Positions 15,117 to 22,035 of a DNA stretch of 33,667 nt are shown piece after piece. A program made the position numbers and the translations under genes. The notes beneath the pieces are model-generated. The model was not told the origin of the DNA. It was given only the letters and a program-made list of their open reading frames with translations, and searched no databases. This stretch comes from Actinomycetes bacterium (GTDB taxonomy: Bacteria; Actinomycetota; Actinomycetes; Nanopelagicales; Nanopelagicaceae), in NCBI GenBank assembly GCA_025355305.1, contig JANXZW010000022.1, positions 1-33,667 of the forward strand, given 5' to 3'. Each line of letters starts with the position of its first letter. Positions within the stretch are counted from its first letter, which is position 1.

Positions 15117-16268
15117 ATGGCCTTTGGAAACTTAACGGAGTTGCTTCTTCTCGGCCGCGAGAACGATCTTCGTAGTGAACGAGGCGTCTCCTGCGAGGGG
15201 GAGCTTCCAGCTGCCAGCGACCCGGGACTCGTTGAACGAGCCCTGAAGGCACGTGCCGCTCTTGGCGAGCGAGCCATGATTTTGGGGCATCACTATCAAC
15301 GCGATGAAGTCATCGAATTCGCCGACATAACCGGGGACTCCTTCAAATTGGCGCAGGCCGCGGCGAACCACCCCGAAGCGCAATTAGTCATCTTCTGTGG
15401 AGTTCATTTCATGGCGGAATCCGCCGACATCCTCACCTCCGCAGACCAGCGCGTAATCCTGCCTGACCTCGCCGCCGGATGTTCGATGGCCGATATGGCT
15501 GGCGCGGCCCAAGTGGATGCGGCGTGGGCTCACTTTCAGAAAGTGGGCATTGCCGCTCGAACAATTCCCATTACCTACATGAACTCGACCGCCGCAATCA
15601 AAAGTTTTACTGGGGCGAACGGTGGCGCGGTCTGCACCTCTTCCAATGCGCGGCGGGCGATGAATTGGGCCTTTGAGCGAGGGGAGAAGATCTTCTTCCT
15701 TCCTGATCAGCACCTCGGGCGCAACACGGCCCTTCTTCACCTCGGTTTATCCGCACAAGATTGTGTGGTCTGGAACCCCTGGAAGGCCCAAGGAGGATTG
15801 ACAGATCAGGAGCTGCTAGACGCCAAGGTCATCTTGTGGCGCGGCCACTGCTCAGTCCATGGGCGCTTCTCACTGCAAAACGTTAAGGAAGTTCGGGAGC
15901 GCCTTCCAGGTGTGCAAGTACTTGTCCACCCCGAGTGTCAAAACGATGTTGTGATGGCAGCCGACGTGGTTGGCAGCACCGAGATGATTATTGAGACAGT
16001 GGCTTCATCCTCCCCTGGTTCTAAGTGGGCCATTGGCACCGAACTCAACTTGGTACAGCGATTGGCGAGAACAAACCCAGATAAAGAGATCGTCTTCCTC
16101 GATAAAACAGTCTGTTACTGCTCCACGATGAACCGCATCGACCTTCCGCACCTAGTCTGGGCTATGGAGAATCTGGCAGCTGGTCGAATTCTCAATCAGA
16201 TAAGCGTTGAAGAGAAGACCGCGCACTTCGCGAGAGTTGCGCTAGAGCGAATGCTGGCTCTACCGTAA
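15117..16268 (+). CDS. nadA: quinolinate synthase, [4Fe-4S]
   Basis: Condenses iminoaspartate with dihydroxyacetone phosphate to quinolinate for NAD synthesis. The 383-residue protein shows the family's three pseudo-repeats: MILGHHYQRDEVIEFADITGDSF, IFCGVHFMAESADIL, LPDLAAGCSMADM with C122, PITYMNSTAAIKSF, CTSSNA, FLPDQHLGRN, VHPECQNDVV with C274, GTELNLVQRL, and CYCSTMNRI with C333/C335. Three of these cysteines bind the cluster. It is the longer form with an N-terminal arm of about 50 residues, common in Actinobacteria. NadB and NadC are not in the window. The start is fixed by a -10 element 6 nt upstream. Cluster supply by the divergent erpA product is plausible. Confidence 0.95.
   Translation: MAFGNLTELLLLGRENDLRSERGVSCEGELPAASDPGLVERALKARAALGERAMILGHHYQRDEVIEFADITGDSFKLAQAAANHPEAQLVIFCGVHFMAESADILTSADQRVILPDLAAGCSMADMAGAAQVDAAWAHFQKVGIAARTIPITYMNSTAAIKSFTGANGGAVCTSSNARRAMNWAFERGEKIFFLPDQHLGRNTALLHLGLSAQDCVVWNPWKAQGGLTDQELLDAKVILWRGHCSVHGRFSLQNVKEVRERLPGVQVLVHPECQNDVVMAADVVGSTEMIIETVASSSPGSKWAIGTELNLVQRLARTNPDKEIVFLDKTVCYCSTMNRIDLPHLVWAMENLAAGRILNQISVEEKTAHFARVALERMLALP
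16261..16266 (+). promoter_or_regulatory. putative -10 element (TACCGT) of the DUF3043 gene
   Basis: TACCGT lies over the last codons of nadA, sharing the T of its stop codon, and is followed by 6 nt and the ATG at 16273. It would give the downstream gene its own leaderless transcript. Confidence 0.45.
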
Positions 16269-16272
16269 CCAC

Positions 16273-16785
16273 ATGACAAAAGATGCCCCAACCCCAAAGC
16301 GCAAAGATGCCGAAGCGCTCAATAAGGTAAATGCCATCACCTCTCCTGCGACCAAGGCGACTAAGGCTCGCGATCGCAATGAACTCAAAGCCAAGCGACT
16401 TACTGCTCGTGCCGCTTACATGCGTGGCGAAGAGAGCGCATTACCGCTTCGTGACAAGGGTCCAAACAAGCGCTACGTCCGCAACTACGTGGACTCGCGT
16501 CGCAATGTCGGGGAGTACTTTCTTCCAGCTGTCTTCACTGTCTTGGTCCTGACCGTAGTTCACAACAAGTTTGTTTCTCTTATTGCAATTCTCTTCATGT
16601 ATGCCGCCATGCTCTATACCGTCATCTCAGGCATCTTTATGACACGCGCTATTCGCAAAGCCGTTAATGCGAAGTTCCCTGGTGAGTCAACAAAGGGTCT
16701 TGGCATGTACGGATGGCTGCGTTCTACCCAGATGCGCCGGATGCGCGCTCCCGCACCACAAGTGAAGCGCGGAGAGACGATCTAA
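16273..16785 (+). CDS. DUF3043 membrane protein
   Basis: The 170-residue protein matches the actinobacterial DUF3043 pattern seen in Rv2206: a highly basic, hydrophilic N-terminus (about residues 1-75) with KRLTARAAYMRGEESALPLRDKGP and a KRYVRNYVDSRRNVGEYFLP segment, then two hydrophobic helices (about 77-97 and 98-118) and a basic C-terminal tail. Both termini are expected on the cytoplasmic side. Function is unknown. It begins 4 nt after nadA, and a hairpin with a T-rich tail follows its stop. The same position between hesB/nadA-type genes and gcvT in mycobacteria suggests a conserved neighbourhood but gives no mechanism. Confidence 0.88.
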   Translation: MTKDAPTPKRKDAEALNKVNAITSPATKATKARDRNELKAKRLTARAAYMRGEESALPLRDKGPNKRYVRNYVDSRRNVGEYFLPAVFTVLVLTVVHNKFVSLIAILFMYAAMLYTVISGIFMTRAIRKAVNAKFPGESTKGLGMYGWLRSTQMRRMRAPAPQVKRGETI

Positions 16786-16806
16786 AAGTTTCTTACTCCT
16801 TACGAT

Positions 16807-16844
16807 GAAAGCCTAAGCCCGAGGGTTTGGGCTTTCAGTTTTAT
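16807..16844 (+). terminator. Rho-independent terminator after the DUF3043 gene
   Basis: GAAAGCC at 16807-16813 pairs with GGCTTTC at 16830-16836; the inner AAGCC/GGTTT region extends the stem with wobble pairs. AGTTTTAT follows as the tail. The hairpin overlaps the stop codon of the convergent aldo/keto reductase gene. On the minus strand there is no T-run, so it probably works only rightward. Confidence 0.65.
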
Positions 16845-17814
16845 TCGGATCCCTCTCTGGCAAAGCTCCCAGAACGGCATCGATCGCAGCCATGACACTT
16901 GCTTCAAGTTTTACTCCAGCCGCCTTTGCATTTTCTTTTACTTGAGTCGGTTTAGTTGCTCCCATGATTACCGCCGAAACATTTTGATTCTGCAACGCCC
17001 ATGCCAGCGCCAGTTGTGAGAGTGAGAGACCAAGTTCATCCGCGATTGGTTTCAAATTCTGCACCGCGCTCAAAACCTCATCGGTCATCCAGCGCGAGAT
17101 AAAACCAGCGCCTGATTTCTTATCGGTTGCGCGTGACCCGGCGGGAGGTTTCTTGCCCGGTAGGTACTTTCCAGTCAACACCCCTTGGGCAATAGGAGAC
17201 CAGACGATCTGCCCTATTCCTTCTTGCTCGGAGAGTGGAACAACTTCTCCCTCGATAACACGCCAGAGCATCGAATACTGAGGCTGACTAGAGACGAAGC
17301 GAGTCCAACCGCGTTCCTTTTGTATCTTTAGAGCGCTATTGATCTGCTCAGCGTCCCACTCCGAGAAACCGATGTAGTTAACCTTGCCCTGACGGACGAG
17401 ATCTTCAAAGGCCTGCAGCGATTCATCCAGAGGAGCCTGGAAATCGAAGCGGTGCATCTGATAAAGATCGATGTGATCGGTGCCCAACCTTTTGAGGGAG
17501 GCATGAACAGATTCCAAGATGTGCTTGCGAGATAGACCGCGATCATTTTTGCCGGCGCCCGTCGGAAAGTAGACCTTGGTAAAGAGTTCGTAAGACTCGC
17601 GTTTTACGCCTTTCAACGCTTTTCCGAGAACGGTCTCAGCTCGAGTGCCTGCGTAGACATCGGCGGTATCGAAGGTGGTGATGCCCTCTTCAAACGCAGC
17701 TTTGACGCATTTGATAGCGGCATCTTCCTCAACCTGGCTGCCATGGGTAATCCAGTTTCCATAGGCGATCTCTGAGACGTACATTCCTGAAGAACCAAGG
17801 CGACGATATTCCAT
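16813..17814 (-). CDS. aldo/keto reductase, K+-channel beta-subunit-like
   Basis: NAD(P)H-dependent oxidoreductase of 333 residues with the TIM-barrel AKR signature: MEYRRLGSSGMYVSEIAYGN start, catalytic tetrad D49 and Y54 in TTFDTADVY, K80 in LFTKVYF and H121 in LYQMHRFD. GFSEWDAEQI, SQPQYSML, SPIAQGVLTGKY and VIMGATKPTQ mark the AKR group related to voltage-gated K+-channel beta subunits and YghZ-type methylglyoxal reductases. Natural substrate is probably a small reactive aldehyde or ketone (inference). The ATG has TAAGAT 6 nt upstream and no SD. It diverges from the cobalamin riboswitch leader; its stop lies in the terminator hairpin of the facing gene. Confidence 0.92.
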   Translation of the reverse strand: MEYRRLGSSGMYVSEIAYGNWITHGSQVEEDAAIKCVKAAFEEGITTFDTADVYAGTRAETVLGKALKGVKRESYELFTKVYFPTGAGKNDRGLSRKHILESVHASLKRLGTDHIDLYQMHRFDFQAPLDESLQAFEDLVRQGKVNYIGFSEWDAEQINSALKIQKERGWTRFVSSQPQYSMLWRVIEGEVVPLSEQEGIGQIVWSPIAQGVLTGKYLPGKKPPAGSRATDKKSGAGFISRWMTDEVLSAVQNLKPIADELGLSLSQLALAWALQNQNVSAVIMGATKPTQVKENAKAAGVKLEASVMAAIDAVLGALPERDPNKTESPNPRA

Positions 17815-17820
17815 GCCAAA

Positions 17821-17826
17821 ATCTTA
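17821..17826 (-). promoter_or_regulatory. putative -10 element (TAAGAT) of the aldo/keto reductase gene
   Basis: On the minus strand TAAGAT is followed by 6 nt and the ATG at 17814, with no SD: a leaderless pattern. Confidence 0.58.
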
Positions 17827-17870
17827 TCTCGTAAATGCGTGTCTCTTTGCGGAAATGTTAACTTTGGGTC

Positions 17871-18003
17871 GCAAGGTGCTAACTTGCACCCACCAAGGTC
17901 CGCAGGACCGCGGTGGTATTGATCAGAGCGAAGTCGGTGAGAATCCGACACTGTCCCGCAACTGTGTTGAAGTCCTAGCGGCTTCTAAGTCAGGTCGCCT
18001 CTC
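17871..18003 (+). ncRNA. cobalamin riboswitch aptamer
   Basis: The conserved B12-box core is at 17935-17965: CGGTGAGAATCCGACACTGT followed by CCCGCAACTGTG. Flanking elements fit the aptamer: a leading hairpin GGTGC/GCACC at 17875-17890, an arm with CCACC/GGTGG enclosing GGTCC/GGACC at 17897-17909, and the closing AGTCAGG-type motif at 17988-17994. It lies directly upstream of a BtuF-like gene, so binding of adenosylcobalamin (or another corrinoid) should lower expression of the uptake operon. Boundaries are approximate because the outer P1 stem could not be placed by eye. Confidence 0.92.
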
Positions 18004-18019
18004 TCCATTATCGAAGTAT

Positions 18020-18040
18020 CCGACCTCGGAGGAAGGTCGG
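18020..18040 (+). promoter_or_regulatory. riboswitch expression-platform hairpin with SD-like loop
   Basis: CCGACCT (18020-18026) pairs with AGGTCGG (18034-18040), leaving the loop CGGAGGA. The loop plus next base, GGAGGAA (18028-18034), is fully complementary to TTCCTCC (18079-18085), which overlaps the 5' arm of the hairpin before btuF. This gives a plausible switch partner. Confidence 0.5.
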
Positions 18041-18081
18041 GCCTTTAGGACTCATCAGAGTTTCTCTAAGCCCACCATTTC

Positions 18082-18108
18082 CTCCCTCAACCTTTGGGGG
18101 AGTTTTTT
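18082..18108 (+). terminator. hairpin plus U6 directly before the btuF ATG; also covers the SD
   Basis: CTCCCTC (18082-18088) pairs with GGGGGAG (18096-18102) with one U-G pair and a 7-nt loop, followed by TTTTTT (18103-18108) and the ATG at 18109. GGGGGAG is also the only Shine-Dalgarno sequence for btuF. The same structure can therefore act as an intrinsic terminator and as an SD sequestor under riboswitch control. Confidence 0.7.
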
Positions 18109-18966
18109 ATGTTCCAAAAGCAACAATTCGGCCTCGCGTCAGCGCTCTTACTAATAACGACTTTAATCTCCTCTGCTCCAATAGCAGAAGCAAAATCAAT
18201 CAACCCCGCGCGAATCATCTCACTCTCGCCCAGCGCGACCGAGATCCTCTTTGGTATTGGGGCTGGCTCGCAAGTCGTCGCGGTTGATGACAACTCTGAT
18301 TATCCGAGTAACGCACCATTCTCAAAGCTCTCCTCATTTACTCCTAATGTGGAGGCGATTGCCGCTTATCACCCCGACCTAGTTGTGCTCCAATCTTCAG
18401 CGACAAATGCCGCCACGATTGAGAGTGACTTGCAAAAGTTGAAGATCAACGTCTTTCTCGAAGTGACACCATCAAACATCAAAGATGCGTACGCCGAATT
18501 TCTAGCACTGGGAAAAGTTACGGGTCACCCATCTCGGGCTAAGGCGCTGGTATCAACTATGAAGGCCAAAATCGCGGAAATACTGGCTGCGGCGAAGAAG
18601 AAAAATCCGGTTTCAATTTTTCACGAATTGGATAACACCCTCTACTCCGCCGATTCATCCACATTCATCGGTCAGATCTACTCAGATTTTAATTTCTCTA
18701 ATATTGCAGATGCCGCCCACGCCGGAGGCTATCCGCAACTCAGCCCTGAGGCGGTCATTAAAGCAAACCCACAAGTAATCTTTCTTGATGACGGCCCCTA
18801 TGGTGAATCTGCCGCGACTGTCGCCGGTCGTCCTGGTTGGAGTGCGATCTCCGCAGTAAAGAACAGACGTGTCGTCGTACTACCTCTGGATATTCCAGAT
18901 CGCTGGGGGCCGCGACTCGTAGATTTTTACCGCTTTATCGCGCAAGCAACGGCGAAGATTAACTAA
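18109..18966 (+). CDS. btuF: cobalamin ABC transporter substrate-binding protein
   Basis: Extracellular corrinoid-binding protein of the TroA/BtuF helical-backbone class, 285 residues from the ATG at 18109; an in-frame TTG at 18094 lies inside the regulatory hairpin and is rejected. A signal sequence (about 1-29, ending AEA-KS) is followed by RIISLSPSATEILFGIGAGSQVVAVDDNSDYP, the usual N-lobe start, and later PEAVIKANPQVIFL and the C-lobe WSAISAVKNRRVVVL. No lipobox Cys is present, unlike most Gram-positive binding proteins, so it may stay attached by an uncleaved signal or be free. The cobalamin riboswitch makes B12 the likely ligand rather than heme or siderophores. First gene of btuF-btuC-btuD. 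Confidence 0.9.
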   Translation: MFQKQQFGLASALLLITTLISSAPIAEAKSINPARIISLSPSATEILFGIGAGSQVVAVDDNSDYPSNAPFSKLSSFTPNVEAIAAYHPDLVVLQSSATNAATIESDLQKLKINVFLEVTPSNIKDAYAEFLALGKVTGHPSRAKALVSTMKAKIAEILAAAKKKNPVSIFHELDNTLYSADSSTFIGQIYSDFNFSNIADAAHAGGYPQLSPEAVIKANPQVIFLDDGPYGESAATVAGRPGWSAISAVKNRRVVVLPLDIPDRWGPRLVDFYRFIAQATAKIN

Positions 18967-18979
18967 GGAGCAATCTCTT

Positions 18980-20002
18980 GTGAGCACAGAACAGAGCGCT
19001 ATTGCCAAGATTTGGAATTGGCGTATCACCGCGTTCTGTGCCCTCATCTTGCTCGTTGTGACAATTGCTGCGGTCAGCTTTGGCCCTATCTCTATAAATT
19101 TCTTTAAAGTTTTTAAGACTCTCTTTGATCTTCCAGGTGGAAGCACCGGCCAAGATCGCACCGTTATCCTGCAGTTGCGACTCCCTCGTGTCATCTTGGG
19201 AGCCTTGGTGGGAGCTGCTCTAGCAACGAGTGGGGCGGTATATCAAACCGTGTTTCACAATCCGCTAGCAGATCCGTACTTACTTGGAGCCGCAAGTGGT
19301 GCTGGACTGGGAGCCACTATCGCACTCACCAGCACTCATCACAATCTCTATGGTGCCTTGCCCATCTTTGCCTTTGTTGGTGGAGTTCTGGCAGTCATGA
19401 CCTCATTTATTATCTCCGGCAAGTTCTTCGCCGACCCTAATTCGCTTTTACTCTCCGGAATTGCGGTTGGATCTTTTGCCACAGCGATTCAAACCTATCT
19501 GCAACAACGTCATAGCGCCGCGCTACGGCCCGTCTACTCCTGGATCTTGGGTGACCTCACGAGCGCCAGTTGGAGCGTTGTCGCCTGGTCTTCTATCTAC
19601 ATCGCAATCGCACTCTTCATCCTCTTTAATGTTGCCAAACAACTCGACGGATTAATGCTCAGTGATGAAGAGGCCTACTCACTAGGAATCAACCCAAAGC
19701 GATTACGAATCATCGCCGTTGCTGCCGCCACCCTTGCGACGGCGACCGCGGTGTCTGCCTCAGGTCTGATCGGATTCGTCGGCATCGTCGTTCCTCACCT
19801 CGTTCGCGGATTGACCCATCGAGTAACTAATCGCTCCCTCATCACAATCTCGATGGCTGGCGCAGCATTTCTCGTCTTAGCCGATTTGGGAGCGCGCACA
19901 CTGCTATCCCCCGCAGAGCTACCGATCGGGGTCATCACCGCATTTGTCGGCGCCCCATTCTTCCTCTTCGTTCTACGCAATCGCCGAAAGCTAGTTCAAT
20001 GA
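18980..20002 (+). CDS. btuC: cobalamin ABC transporter permease (FecCD family)
   Basis: The 340-residue FecCD/BtuC permease has about ten membrane helices. Typical family segments are LRLPRVILGALVGAALATSGAVYQTVFHNPLADPYLLGAASGAGLGA in the first third, LSGIAVGSFATAIQTYL and WILGDLTSASW in the middle, the cytoplasmic coupling region DEEAYSLGINPKRLR, and GLIGFVGIVVPHLVRGLTH near the end. It forms the homodimeric channel that receives B12 from BtuF. The GTG start has AAGGAG about 11 nt upstream. The gene is 13 nt after btuF and overlaps btuD by 4 nt (ATGA), indicating coupled translation. Confidence 0.92.
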   Translation: MSTEQSAIAKIWNWRITAFCALILLVVTIAAVSFGPISINFFKVFKTLFDLPGGSTGQDRTVILQLRLPRVILGALVGAALATSGAVYQTVFHNPLADPYLLGAASGAGLGATIALTSTHHNLYGALPIFAFVGGVLAVMTSFIISGKFFADPNSLLLSGIAVGSFATAIQTYLQQRHSAALRPVYSWILGDLTSASWSVVAWSSIYIAIALFILFNVAKQLDGLMLSDEEAYSLGINPKRLRIIAVAAATLATATAVSASGLIGFVGIVVPHLVRGLTHRVTNRSLITISMAGAAFLVLADLGARTLLSPAELPIGVITAFVGAPFFLFVLRNRRKLVQ

Positions 20003-20766
20003 GCATCGTCATCACTGACTTAACGCTGCGCTATGGGCAAAAAGTGGTGCTAGATGACATCTCTCTGGAGATCGTAGGCCAGCGTTGGACATGTCTCGTT
20101 GGACCCAACGGAGCAGGTAAGACGAGCTTCCTTCGCGCCTTGCTCGGTATGGCGCCATACACCGGGAGTATCAAAGATGGCGGAATAGAAGTTTTTCAAA
20201 ACCATAAGCGAAACGTCGCCTTTGTCCCCCAACACCCACAGATCCCACAGGGCATGAGCGTTGCAGAGTATGTAATGCTCGGTCGCTCCAAGCGAGAAGG
20301 CTGGGGAAATGAATCACTAGCAAGCCGTTCTTACGTGCGTAAGGTGCTCGAGGAGACATATCTCTTTGGAATGCAGGGGAATTTAGTCTCACAACTTTCC
20401 GGTGGTGAGATGCAACGGGCTCTGATAGCGCGCGCCCTCGCACAAGAGCCAGAGTTGATCTTGCTGGATGAACCGACGAGCGCTCTAGATTTACACCACC
20501 AAATTTCCGTGCTCAATAACATTGAATTGCTGAAGGAAGAAGGAGTAACAATTATTTCGACCATGCACGACATCACATTGGCCGCGATGTTTGCGGAGCA
20601 GATCGTCATCATGAAAGAGGGCAGAGTTCTCTTAACTGGTAGTTCGCAAGATGTTATCCACTCCACTGAATTGAAACAGGCATTTGATAATCGGATTGAT
20701 GTTCACACCCTGGACAGTGGACGACCTGTGATTGTTGCCAGCAAAAGAGAGAGAGAAGAGAAGTAA
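19999..20766 (+). CDS. btuD: cobalamin ABC transporter ATP-binding protein
   Basis: ABC-type ATPase of 255 residues: Walker A GPNGAGKTS, Q-loop FVPQHPQ, signature LSGGE, Walker B LILLDEPTSALD with D-loop, and H-loop STMHDIT. It energizes the BtuC channel. Its ATG overlaps the btuC stop. The C-terminal tail of about 25 residues is highly charged. No terminator was seen in the 71-bp gap to the convergent gcvT gene. Siderophore-type homologs are close in sequence, so the B12 assignment leans on the riboswitch. Confidence 0.92.
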   Translation: MSIVITDLTLRYGQKVVLDDISLEIVGQRWTCLVGPNGAGKTSFLRALLGMAPYTGSIKDGGIEVFQNHKRNVAFVPQHPQIPQGMSVAEYVMLGRSKREGWGNESLASRSYVRKVLEETYLFGMQGNLVSQLSGGEMQRALIARALAQEPELILLDEPTSALDLHHQISVLNNIELLKEEGVTIISTMHDITLAAMFAEQIVIMKEGRVLLTGSSQDVIHSTELKQAFDNRIDVHTLDSGRPVIVASKREREEK

Positions 20767-20837
20767 TTTCTTACAAGTATGCGCTTTGAAGACGAGCCAA
20801 GAGATCGCTTTAAAGAGAGTCGACGCCAGGCTCATGG

Positions 20838-21956
20838 TTAGCGAACATGAGACTCCACAAATGGTGGTTTGACGATTTGCACGAGGCTGGAGCGTCCTCG
20901 AACATCGATATAAAGTTCCACCCCCATAGCTAGGTCGGGTCGTAACAAAGCCAGTCCGATTCCGGTCTTCAAAGTGGGCGAGAAAGTTCCACTTGTAACT
21001 TCTCCGACTACCGCACCAGTGGCGTCGCTGACCATCATTCCCCCACGCGGTATGCCCCGATCGAGCGCCAAAAGCCCTCGCATGATGCGTGAGACACCCT
21101 GGGCTTTCTCTGTCGCGATTGCGCCATGTCCGTGAAATCCACTCTTACCAAGCGCGACTGCCCAGCCTGCATTTGCCTGCAGTGGTGAGATATCTAGCGA
21201 AAGTTCATGACCGTGTAGCGGGTATCCCATTTCGGTGCGCAAGGTATCGCGAGCGCCTAAGCCACAGACCCGTCCATCGAACTCACTAACAGCTGCCACC
21301 AAAATCTCCCAAAGTGGTAGAGCAGCCTTCCAAGTGGGAAGTAATTCATAACCAAATTCACCCGTGTAACCGGTCCGGCAGACGATCACGCTACCCAAAT
21401 CTTTGTGCCCAGGGAGGGTGACCTCAGTAAAGGCCATATAGTCCAGCTCTACGCCAACTCCAATTGTTGCCAGCAACTCTTTACTCCGAGGACCTTGTAC
21501 CGCCAAAACCCCATAATCATGGTGTGCATTTTTGATGATGAGACCCAAATCGTTTACGCCCTCGAGGACTTCAAAAACCGCGGCGCAGTTTGCCGCGTTT
21601 GGCACGAGAAGGAACTTCTCATCGTTGTAGCGATAGATAATGAGGTCATCAATCACCCCTCCCTCCTCGTTGCAGAGCAAGTTGTATTGTGCGCTGCCAG
21701 AGCCAATGCGCTGGAGATCGTTGGTAAAAATCCGATTTAAGAAATTCAACGCGCCTTCTCCTGAGACCTCAATCTTTCCCAGGTGCGAAACATCAAAGAT
21801 GCCAACGTTTTCGCGGACCGCCGTGTGTTCGGCAATGACTCCGCCAGCGGTGAGCTTGCCAATCGCTTTTGGGTATTCGATTGGCATCTGCCAACCCCCA
21901 AAATCAGCGAGTTTTGCGCCGACCGATAAATGCCAATCAAAGAGCGGAGATTCCAT
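20838..21956 (-). CDS. gcvT: aminomethyltransferase (glycine cleavage T protein)
   Basis: T-protein of the glycine cleavage system: moves the methylene of lipoyl-bound aminomethyl to tetrahydrofolate and frees ammonia. The 372-residue protein shows LADFGGWQMPIEY, VGIFDVSHLGKIEVSG, the folate-site NEEGGVIDDLIIYR segment with the conserved Asp, CRTGYTGEFGYEL, GLGARDTLRTEMGYPLHGHEL, and VGEVTSGTFSPTL near the end. GcvP and GcvH are not in the window. Its substrate is a lipoyl protein, which matches the nearby lipB, lipA, lpdA and E2 genes. The ATG is 6 nt after TAAATT and lacks an SD. Confidence 0.95.
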   Translation of the reverse strand: MESPLFDWHLSVGAKLADFGGWQMPIEYPKAIGKLTAGGVIAEHTAVRENVGIFDVSHLGKIEVSGEGALNFLNRIFTNDLQRIGSGSAQYNLLCNEEGGVIDDLIIYRYNDEKFLLVPNAANCAAVFEVLEGVNDLGLIIKNAHHDYGVLAVQGPRSKELLATIGVGVELDYMAFTEVTLPGHKDLGSVIVCRTGYTGEFGYELLPTWKAALPLWEILVAAVSEFDGRVCGLGARDTLRTEMGYPLHGHELSLDISPLQANAGWAVALGKSGFHGHGAIATEKAQGVSRIMRGLLALDRGIPRGGMMVSDATGAVVGEVTSGTFSPTLKTGIGLALLRPDLAMGVELYIDVRGRSSLVQIVKPPFVESHVR

Positions 21957-21962
21957 CTCTCT

Positions 21963-21968
21963 AATTTA
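21963..21968 (-). promoter_or_regulatory. putative -10 element (TAAATT) of gcvT
   Basis: On the minus strand TAAATT is followed by 6 nt (AGAGAG) and the gcvT ATG at 21956. A leaderless start is likely. Confidence 0.55.
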
Positions 21969-22035
21969 TCTCAACTACCAGAGACTTTGATCGATTCAAG
22001 TTCTCAACTACTGCGGGAAGTGAGAGGATTGCGGT

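Noticed and set aside
15088-15252. Upstream extension of erpA giving a 176-residue protein
   Set aside because: The added 55 residues are the complement of the nadA start, are Arg-rich and not family-like, and the ATG at 15087 has a -10 element 7 nt upstream.
18094-18108. TTG start for btuF
   Set aside because: It lies within the regulatory hairpin and U-tract; the ATG at 18109 has a strong SD and begins a normal signal peptide.
20767-20837. Small gene or terminator between btuD and gcvT
   Set aside because: The 71 bp contain no start with family-like sequence and no convincing hairpin with a T-rich tail.
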